From NCBI GenBank assembly GCA_041389885.1, contig JAWKRB010000018.1, forward strand, positions 111,221-175,220: 64,000 nt of DNA. Reading direction: 5' to 3'. Positions 34,358 through 41,006 of this stretch are shown here, piece by piece. Position 1 is the stretch's first letter; the number at the start of each line of letters is the position of its first letter. Below the pieces are notes generated by a model that was not told the origin of the DNA, did not search any database, and saw only the letters and a program-made list of their open reading frames with translations. The translations under genes were made by a program, and so were the position numbers. The DNA comes from JAWKRB01 sp041389885 (GTDB lineage: Bacteria > Myxococcota_A > Polyangia > Polyangiales > Ga0077539).

Positions 34358-35082
34358 TCCACGTCGCGATTCATGACGTCTCCCCGCGGTGGCGCGCCGA
34401 GGTCGAGACCGCGCTGGGGTGGTGCCGCGAGGTCGGCGTCAAGCCGGCGCTGCTGGTGGTGCCCGAGATGCACGGCGCGTGGCGCGTCGACGAAGACCCC
34501 GAGTACGTCGCCCGGCTCCGGTCGCTGTCCGACGAGGGGCACGAGGTGATGCTCCACGGGTGGCTGCACCTCGCGAAGGCGGGCACCGGCCTCTCGCACG
34601 CCTTCGCGCAGCGGGTGGTGAGCGCGGGCGAGGCCGAGTTCGCCGCGTACGACGAGCGCGAGGGCGCCGAGGTCCTCGATCGAGGGCTCGCGCTGCTCGG
34701 CGACCTCGGGCTCCCCGTGGCGGGCTTCATCCCGCCGGCGTGGGCGCGGCGGCGCTGGCTGATCCCCGCGCTCCGCGCGCGCGGCGTCGACTACGTCGAG
34801 GACCAGCTCTTCGCCTACGCCCCGGTGCGAGGGCTCCGCCGCCTCGCGCCCGCGCTCAACTACGCCTCCCGCACGCGCGGTCGCCGCTGGAGCAGCATGA
34901 CCTACGCGCGCCTGGGCAGGGGCTACGAGTCGCTCGGCCTCCCGCTGCGGGTCGCGATTCACCCCGCAGACCTCGCGCACCCGAGGCTCGTGCGCGAGAC
35001 CCGCTCGCTGCTGCGCTGGGCCCGCGGGCGCACCGTCGACACCGTCGGGGCGCTGTTCAGCGACGCGCCAGGGCGGCGCTGA
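34354..35082 (+). CDS. DUF2334-type polysaccharide deacetylase
   Basis: The 242-residue protein begins MIHVAIHDVSPRW, with the D-x-S-P pattern of DUF2334 proteins, and has PALLVVPEMHG, HEVMLHGWLHL (zinc-type H-x3-H), GFIPPAWARR and the terminal IHPADLAHP. Members of this NodB-like group are predicted deacetylases of glycans or glycolipids; zinc binding is inferred from the motif. It overlaps the glycosyltransferase gene by four bases, so the pair likely acts on one product. Converges with the next minus-strand gene, overlapping by 26 bases at the 3' ends. Confidence 0.87.
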   Translation: MIHVAIHDVSPRWRAEVETALGWCREVGVKPALLVVPEMHGAWRVDEDPEYVARLRSLSDEGHEVMLHGWLHLAKAGTGLSHAFAQRVVSAGEAEFAAYDEREGAEVLDRGLALLGDLGLPVAGFIPPAWARRRWLIPALRARGVDYVEDQLFAYAPVRGLRRLAPALNYASRTRGRRWSSMTYARLGRGYESLGLPLRVAIHPADLAHPRLVRETRSLLRWARGRTVDTVGALFSDAPGRR

Positions 35083-36292
35083 TCTCGGCCCAGATCGCCT
35101 CGCCGTGCGCGGTCGCCGAGAAGCGCGCGCGCACCGACTCGCGCGCGGCCGCCCCCTCGCGCGCGACCAGGGCGGGGTCGAGGAGGTAGCGCTCCATCTC
35201 CGACGCGAGCTGCTCGTCGCTGGCGTCGGCGGGCAGCAGGGAGCCGTCGACGCCGGGGCGGATCATCTCCGCGACGCCCCCGACCGCGGTCGCGATGACC
35301 GGACAGCCGTAGGCCATGCCCTCGATCACCGTGCGCGGCAAGGGGTCTGGATACACCGAAGGCACCACGACGACGTCGGTGTCCTCGAGGTAGGGACGCA
35401 CGTCGGCGGCGAAGCCGGGGAGGAGGAACACGCCCTCGAGGCCGAGCTGCGCCACGAGCTCGCGGCACTCGCGGAGGTGATCGCCGGGGATGTCGGCGGG
35501 CGAGTCGCCCACCACGACGAAGCGAATTCGCGCGCGGAGCTCGGCGGGCGCGCGGTCGAGCAGCCGCCGCGCCGCGCGGATCATCCCCGGAAACCCCTTG
35601 CGGGGCAGCACCCGGCCGCTGCTGCCGAAGACGATCGCGTCGTCGGGCACCGCCGCGCCGCGGAGGCACCCGGGCGTCGCGCCGCGGCGAAAGCGCTCGA
35701 CGTCGACCGCGTTGTGCACCACCGACACCTTCGGGTCCCCGTCGGGGAAGAGCGCCGCGGCGGCGCGGGAGACGCACACGATGCGGGCGACGGCGCGGGA
35801 GCGCGCGAGGCGCGTGTGCAGCGGGCGAAGCGCGGGGGCGACGCTGGTGTAGCGCACGTGCCAGAGCGCGGGCACGCCGGTGGCGGCGGCGCAGAGCCCG
35901 CCCACGAAGTCGGCGGTGGTGCCGTTGCAGTAGATCAGCTCGACGCCGCGCTCGCGCACGAGCGCCGGGAGCGTGCGCGCGAGGCGCGAGGCGCGCAGCA
36001 GGTTGGCCGCGAGGCGGGGGCCGCGCACGCGCCAGGGGGCGCTGAGGTCGTCGCGCTCCACCGCGCGCAGCCAGGGCTGAAAGACGTTCTCGAGCAGGTC
36101 GGGGTCGACGATCAGCTCCTCGGCGCAGCGGGCGCGGCGGTAGAGCCGGGCGATCTCGTCCTCTCGAGGCAGGAGCACGGCGCGGTGCACCGCCCCCGCG
36201 GGCAGGTGCGTGAGGATCGTGTGCAGGCTGCGACCCGGCCCTCCGTTGCGCGCGGTGTCGTTGATGAACAGCACCCTCCTCGGGGCGCTCAT
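35057..36292 (-). CDS. GT4 glycosyltransferase
   Basis: The 411-residue protein from ATG 36292 begins MSAPRRVLFINDTARNGGPGR, then VELIYCNGTTADFVGGL, ALWHVRYTSVAPALRP, RIVCVSRAAAALF, VVHNAVDVERF, FGSSGRVLPRKGFPGMIRAA and the donor site VVVPSVYPDPLPRTVIEGMAYGCPVIATAVGG with E-x7-E. This is a complete GT4 architecture. Its start overlaps the upstream methyltransferase stop (ATGA). Confidence 0.92.
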   Translation of the reverse strand: MSAPRRVLFINDTARNGGPGRSLHTILTHLPAGAVHRAVLLPREDEIARLYRRARCAEELIVDPDLLENVFQPWLRAVERDDLSAPWRVRGPRLAANLLRASRLARTLPALVRERGVELIYCNGTTADFVGGLCAAATGVPALWHVRYTSVAPALRPLHTRLARSRAVARIVCVSRAAAALFPDGDPKVSVVHNAVDVERFRRGATPGCLRGAAVPDDAIVFGSSGRVLPRKGFPGMIRAARRLLDRAPAELRARIRFVVVGDSPADIPGDHLRECRELVAQLGLEGVFLLPGFAADVRPYLEDTDVVVVPSVYPDPLPRTVIEGMAYGCPVIATAVGGVAEMIRPGVDGSLLPADASDEQLASEMERYLLDPALVAREGAAARESVRARFSATAHGEAIWAEISAALARR

Positions 36293-36978
36293 GCTCGCTC
36301 GAGGCTCCACACGAAATACACCGGCAGCCCCGGCGTGGAGCGCGGGAGGGGGAGGGGGAAGTCGGGCGAGCTCGGGAGCGGCAGCCGCAGCGTCGCCGAG
36401 TCGCGCACGGCGAACCCGTGGGCCGCGAAGCGCTTCTCCACCTGCTGCGGCGTCGTCACGTGGTGGTGGTTGATCCCGCGAAAGCCGATGAGGGCGAAGC
36501 CGGCCTCCATCGCGAGGTTCACTGCGGGCATGCCGAGCAGAAAGGTCCCCCCCGGCTTGAGGGTGCGCCGCACCTCGTCGAGGGCGAGCTCGTATCGATG
36601 GAGGTGCTCGAAGACCGAGAAGCTCACGGCCAGGTCGAACTCTCCGTCGCCGTACGGCAGCTCGTAGACGCTCCCCGCGCGCAGCGAGGCCCGCACGCCG
36701 AGGGCGCGCAGGGTGCTCGACGCCAGCTCGGGGTCGGCGTCGAGGTCGATGCCGTGGAGCTCGTCGACGACGGCGCTCAGCGCCGCGAGCACCGCGCCGC
36801 TGCCGAAGCCCACCTCGAGGCCGCGGGCGAAGCGCCTGCCCGAGAGCATGCGGAGGCCCATGTTCACCCGCTCGCGAAAGAGCCATCCGGTGAGGGGGCG
36901 GTGGTAGTAGCGAATGGGGTCGGTCGGGCCGTTGGACGGGAAGCGACGGACGAGGTCGAGGGTGATTTCTGGGCTCAC
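36289..36978 (-). CDS. SAM-dependent methyltransferase
   Basis: The 229-residue protein (GTG 36978) has the SAM motif GLEVGFGSGAVLAAL, HGIDLDADPELAS, ELPYGDGEFDLAVSFSVFEHL and LKPGGTFLLGMP, the class I order. The N-terminal FPSNGPTDPIRYYHRPLTGWLF may contact the substrate. It is co-translated with the GT4 gene and lies 52 bases downstream of a further methyltransferase. Substrate probably a sugar or lipid. Confidence 0.86.
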   Translation of the reverse strand: MSPEITLDLVRRFPSNGPTDPIRYYHRPLTGWLFRERVNMGLRMLSGRRFARGLEVGFGSGAVLAALSAVVDELHGIDLDADPELASSTLRALGVRASLRAGSVYELPYGDGEFDLAVSFSVFEHLHRYELALDEVRRTLKPGGTFLLGMPAVNLAMEAGFALIGFRGINHHHVTTPQQVEKRFAAHGFAVRDSATLRLPLPSSPDFPLPLPRSTPGLPVYFVWSLERA

Positions 36979-37030
36979 GGGGCGTTCCGGGCCTGAGCGT
37001 GTAGCACGAGATCGCGCGGGCCGCCGAGGG

Positions 37031-37768
37031 TCAGCGCGCGCGCTCGACGACGACGGTGGCGAAGATCCCGGCGAGGCCGTCGCCGAGGCGCACGGCGCGG
37101 TCGAGGGCGATGAGGCGACGCGCGACGCCCGCGGGGATGCGGGTGTTGAGGCGCAGGCCCCCCGACGCGAGGTAGAGCCACTTGTGGAACGGCTCGCGCT
37201 TCACGATGCGCAGGGCCGGGAACTCGCGCTCGAAGCGCGCGTCGCTGTCGCGAAACACGCTGGTGGGGAGCCGGGAGTTCGCGCCCCCGAGGCGACCGTG
37301 TCCCCGGAGGGTCCAGTCGTCGGGGTCGGCGACCCAGGGCTCGTGGTGCAGCGCGCGGTAGAACCACTGTCCGAGCGGCGTGAACCAGGGCTCGATCATG
37401 GCGACGCGGCCGCCCACGCGCAGCACCTTCGACGCGCCGGCGAGGAAGCCCGTCGCGTCGGGGAGGTGGTGGAACACGTTGAACGCCGTGATCGCGTCGA
37501 GCGAGTCGGGCTCGAAGTGCGTGTCGAGAGTGCAGGCGTCGACCACGAGGTCGACGCGCGGCGTCGGCACGCACTCGCTGGTGAGCGCGTGGGGCGCGAA
37601 GTCTTTGAAGAAGCCGCCGCCGCTGCCGAGCTCGAGCAGGCGCGGGAACCGCTCGGCCGGCACCTCGGCGAGGATCCGGCTGTAGACATCGCGGTAGATG
37701 CCGTCGAGGAGCCGGTTGCGGCGGATGCGATCCGCGGCGTCGTCGATCTCGGCCTCGTCGCGGCTCAT
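37031..37768 (-). CDS. SAM-dependent methyltransferase
   Basis: The 245-residue protein starts at ATG 37768 (ATGA overlap with the preceding gene). It contains LLELGSGGGFFKDF as motif I, DLVVDACTLDTHF, SLDAITAFNVFHHLPD and LRVGGRVAMIEPWFTPLGQWFYR. The last segment resembles methyltransferases that modify polar surface molecules, with an amphipathic helix near the end. No membrane segment. Substrate unknown, but the context is glycan/lipid synthesis. Confidence 0.86.
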   Translation of the reverse strand: MSRDEAEIDDAADRIRRNRLLDGIYRDVYSRILAEVPAERFPRLLELGSGGGFFKDFAPHALTSECVPTPRVDLVVDACTLDTHFEPDSLDAITAFNVFHHLPDATGFLAGASKVLRVGGRVAMIEPWFTPLGQWFYRALHHEPWVADPDDWTLRGHGRLGGANSRLPTSVFRDSDARFEREFPALRIVKREPFHKWLYLASGGLRLNTRIPAGVARRLIALDRAVRLGDGLAGIFATVVVERAR

Positions 37769-38799
37769 CGCGGCGTCGCCTTCTTTCGCGGCTGCTTCGC
37801 GGGCGCGCTCGGCGGATCGCCCTCGCCCCCAGACGCCCCATCGAGCAGCACGAAGCGGACCTCCTCGGTGAGCTGATAGACCAGCTCCTCCTCGATCGCC
37901 TCGACGCCGCCGCAGATGCGCTCGATGTTGCGCTTGTAGATGAACACCCGCAGGGGGACGCGCGCCGCGGGGTGCTCGCGGAGGTCGTCGACGAGCACGG
38001 GGATGCGGGGCTCGATGCCGTCGAGCACGGCCTCGACGCCGGGCACGTCGGAGACGACCACCAGCGCGTCCTCGAGGGCGTGCGCCACGTCGGCCTCGAG
38101 GGCCGCGCCCGCCCGCTCGACGGCGCGCTGAAACTGCTCGGGGGGGAGCGCCCAGGGCAGGGCGGGGGCCTCGAGGTCCCTCGCGCGCGCTTCGAGGAAG
38201 GAGCGCGCGGAGCCCGCGAGGTCGCCCAGCTCCTCTTGCACGAGGCCCAGGAAATAGTGCGCGTCGGGGTGCTGGGGCTCGAGCTTGATCGCCTCGCGGA
38301 GGGGCCCCTCGGCTCGCGCAGGCTCAGAGGCGTCGTACCAGGCGCGGCCGATGAGGAAGGGGTACAGGGCGCCCTCGAAGGGTCCCTCCGGCAGCCCGTC
38401 GAGCAGCGCGCGCGCGGCGGCGTCGTGGCCGCCCGCGAGGAGCGCGTCGAATTTCAACAGCGTCGCGTCGACGACCTCCTCCGGCGTCTCGGCGAGGTCG
38501 AGCACCTCGTCGCAGAGCCGCACGGCCTCGTCGAGGTCGTTGAGGGGGTGGATCAGCACCTCGGCCGCGCCGAGCAGCGCGTCGACGTATCCCTCGTCGA
38601 GCGAGATCGCCGAGCGAAAGTTCTCGAGCGCCTCGTCGGCCTCGCCCTCACGCGCGGCCACCTGGCCGAGGAGGCAGTAGGCGTCGGCCGACTCGCGGTC
38701 GATCTCGAGGGCGCGCCGCGCGGAGGAGCGGGCGCCCCGGAGGTCGTTGCGGTCGAGGAGGTCCCAACCCCGGTCGAGATGCGCGGAGAGCTTGTCCAT
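37765..38799 (-). CDS. TPR protein with degenerate minimal zincin-like C-terminal domain
   Basis: The 344-residue protein starts at ATG 38799 (MDKLSAHLDRGWDLLDRN). Residues about 5-200 form several TPR repeats (AYCLLGQVAAREGEADEALENF; AHYFLGLVQEELGDLAGSARSF). The C-terminal part, VPLRVFIYKRNIERICGGVEAIEEELVYQ, matches the minimal zincin family (PF06262-type), in which the next residues would be HExxH. Here they read LTEEVRF, so both metal-binding histidines are missing and the domain should be inactive as a peptidase. The Lys/Pro-rich tail (AKQPRKKATPR) is basic. It would serve as a protein-binding scaffold. Cytoplasmic. Confidence 0.8.
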   Translation of the reverse strand: MDKLSAHLDRGWDLLDRNDLRGARSSARRALEIDRESADAYCLLGQVAAREGEADEALENFRSAISLDEGYVDALLGAAEVLIHPLNDLDEAVRLCDEVLDLAETPEEVVDATLLKFDALLAGGHDAAARALLDGLPEGPFEGALYPFLIGRAWYDASEPARAEGPLREAIKLEPQHPDAHYFLGLVQEELGDLAGSARSFLEARARDLEAPALPWALPPEQFQRAVERAGAALEADVAHALEDALVVVSDVPGVEAVLDGIEPRIPVLVDDLREHPAARVPLRVFIYKRNIERICGGVEAIEEELVYQLTEEVRFVLLDGASGGEGDPPSAPAKQPRKKATPR

Positions 38800-38936
38800 T
38801 CCCACAGAGAGCCTGCTTTCTCGGTCGCGCGGCCCGATGGCGCCGCGGAGGGGCGCGAGAGGATGCGGATCCGCTCGCCCGCGGTCAAGCACGGCCCGCG
38901 GTGCCCCCTCGCCGTCGGCGTGTCATTCTCTCCCTC

Positions 38937-39881
38937 GTGCGCGGCCCCCACCCACCACGAGCGGCGCTGTTCGGCGCGCTGATCTTCGCGGCGCTCTCCT
39001 TCGGCTGCGCCCACCTGCGCGTCGGCGAGGTCGAAGAGCTCGCGGGGTCTCGAGGCAAGCCCAGCGGCGGATGGCTCACCCGCGGCGCGCACCTCGGGCC
39101 CCGGGGCGCGGGCTTCGAGGCGCTCCGCAGCGACGCGCAGGGGGGGCAGCTCTGGGGGGTTCCTCGCCTCGTGGCCGCGGTGCGGAGGGTCGCCCGCGCG
39201 CTCGCCCCCCGCCACGGCGGCACCCCCCTGCGCGTGGGTGACCTGAGCGCGCGACGCGGGGGGCAGATCCCCCGGCACCGCTCGCACCGCAGCGGGCGCG
39301 ACGTCGACCTGCTCTTCTACGCCCGCGACGAGGCCACCGGCGAGGCCGTTCCCGCGCCTGATTTCGTGCGCTACGACCGCGCGCTCCGCTCGCTGCGGCG
39401 CCCGAGCCCCCTGCGCTTCGATGTCGAGCGCAACTGGAACCTCGTCGAGGCGCTGCTGCGCGACACGCAGGCCGGCGTGGCGCGGATCTTCGTGGCCGAC
39501 TGGCTCCGCCGCGCGCTCCTCGAGCACGCCCGCGCTCACGGCAAGGCCGCCTGGGTCGTCGAGCGCGCCTCGCGCGTGCTGCTGCAGCCGGGCGACAGCC
39601 TCCCCCACGACGACCATTTTCACGTGCGCGTCGCGTGCACGGCGTCGGAGCGCAGCCTCGGCTGCGTCGACGGCACGCCGGTGTGGTCGTGGATGATCAA
39701 GGACTGGGAGAAGGGCGACGCGGTCTCGAACGACGACGAGGCGCTGCTCGACCTCATGGAGCCCCTCCCCTTCGGCGCGCTGCACGGCCCACCCGATCCG
39801 GGGCGCGGGTCGGCCCGCGTGTGCGCCCCGCCGCGCGCGATCGCGCTCTGGTCCGCGCCGCCGGAGCCCGTCTGCCGCTGA
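38937..39881 (+). CDS. mepA: Penicillin-insensitive murein endopeptidase-like lipoprotein (MepA, M74-type)
   Basis: The protein has the LAS-peptidase zinc motifs of MepA: PRHRSHRSGRDVDLLFY (H-x6-D) and DDHFHVRV (H-x-H), with metal ligands in order. It begins with a signal sequence ending LSFGC, so it is probably an outer-membrane-tethered enzyme cutting DD/LD cross-bridges in peptidoglycan. The start is uncertain: GTG 38937 (VRGPHPPRAALFGALIF) or GTG 38901 twelve codons upstream. It is divergent from the TPR gene. Confidence 0.85.
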   Translation: MRGPHPPRAALFGALIFAALSFGCAHLRVGEVEELAGSRGKPSGGWLTRGAHLGPRGAGFEALRSDAQGGQLWGVPRLVAAVRRVARALAPRHGGTPLRVGDLSARRGGQIPRHRSHRSGRDVDLLFYARDEATGEAVPAPDFVRYDRALRSLRRPSPLRFDVERNWNLVEALLRDTQAGVARIFVADWLRRALLEHARAHGKAAWVVERASRVLLQPGDSLPHDDHFHVRVACTASERSLGCVDGTPVWSWMIKDWEKGDAVSNDDEALLDLMEPLPFGALHGPPDPGRGSARVCAPPRAIALWSAPPEPVCR

Positions 39882-39884
39882 CGG

Positions 39885-40967
39885 CTACGGGCCGCAGCCG
39901 GTCGAGCCGCAGCTGCCGAAGCCCAGCCCCGCGCAGTCGAAGCGGTAGGTCCTCCCGCCGCCGCAGAGGGTGAGGTTCTGCCCCTCGCAGGTGCCCGTGC
40001 TCGGCGAGCGCGCGGGGTCGCAGTCTGTCGCGGTGCCGCAGAAGGCCTCGGCGCCCATGGTGCGGCACACCGACCCCCGCACGTGCAGCCCGCAGTCCTG
40101 GCGGTGCAGTCGGCCGCCGCGGCAGCGCACGAGCACGGTGCCGTCGCAGGTCGCGCCCTCGCCGGTGCACGCGCCGTCGGCGCCGACGCAGCGGTTCGCC
40201 TGCGCGTCGCAGCGCGCGCCGGTGCGCCCGCAGTCGAGCACCGACACCCATCGCCCGGTGGTGCACCGCTGCAGCGTGTCGCCGTCGCAGCGGGGCGGCG
40301 AGCCCGGCGCGCAGGGCGCGGTCACGGGCTGCACGCAGGCGCCCTCGCCCGAAGAGGCGACGCACTCGCGCATCCCGGCCTGGCAGGAGTCTTCGAAGAG
40401 CACGCCGCCGGCGCAGGTGCGCAGGCGCACGCCGCTGCACGTGGGGACGATGCCGTCGCAGCGGTCGTTCGGCGCGCTCGACACGCCCATCTTCATGCAC
40501 GTCGCGAGCACCGCCGGGCAGCCGCGGGTCGCGGCGAGCGCGACGCACAGGCGGAACACGTCGCACACGCGGCCCGTGTAGACGTCCCCGCCCTCCCAGG
40601 TCTCGGGGCGCCAGAGCCGCTCCATCATCGTCTGCGGCGGGACCCGAAAGCAGGTGGCGAGCTTCACCGCCACGGCGTTGATCTGCGCCTCCTCGAAGCC
40701 GCACATGCGGTTGATCGGCGGGGGGACATCGACGCGCCCCGCGTCCGCGGGCGCGTCTCGCGCGACCACCACGTCGCCGGGGGACGCGTCGTCGGAGGCC
40801 GCCGCGTCGTCGACGGTCGCGCCGTCGAACGACGGGATCACCCGGTCGATGGGCGGCAGCACGATGTCGCTGAACGCGGGGGGGATGTCGGAGGCGACGA
40901 CGCCACGCGGGATCTCACGGCCGCTGCACCCCAACAGGAAGAGCGCGACAAGCAAGGCGCTTCGCAT
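39885..40967 (-). CDS. Cysteine-rich lipoprotein, function unknown
   Basis: The 360-residue protein begins MRSALLVALFLLGCSG (ATG 40967; a GTG three codons upstream is possible). After the lipobox there is an acidic Asp/Ala/Val-rich stretch (ASDDASPGDVVVARDAPADAG), a common spacer in myxobacterial lipoproteins. The remainder has over twenty cysteines in repeated C-x-G-x-x-L-x-x-C-x2-G-R-W-like blocks (CDGDTLQRCTTGRWVSVLDC; CDGTVLVRCRGGRLHRQDC; CEGQNLTLCGGGRTYRFDC). These are probably disulfide-linked modules of about 50 residues. Likely a surface-exposed binding protein. Confidence 0.75.
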   Translation of the reverse strand: MRSALLVALFLLGCSGREIPRGVVASDIPPAFSDIVLPPIDRVIPSFDGATVDDAAASDDASPGDVVVARDAPADAGRVDVPPPINRMCGFEEAQINAVAVKLATCFRVPPQTMMERLWRPETWEGGDVYTGRVCDVFRLCVALAATRGCPAVLATCMKMGVSSAPNDRCDGIVPTCSGVRLRTCAGGVLFEDSCQAGMRECVASSGEGACVQPVTAPCAPGSPPRCDGDTLQRCTTGRWVSVLDCGRTGARCDAQANRCVGADGACTGEGATCDGTVLVRCRGGRLHRQDCGLHVRGSVCRTMGAEAFCGTATDCDPARSPSTGTCEGQNLTLCGGGRTYRFDCAGLGFGSCGSTGCGP

Positions 40968-41006
40968 TGCCCTCACTCTGCACGGATCGTCCCGCGCGGC
41001 GCAACC

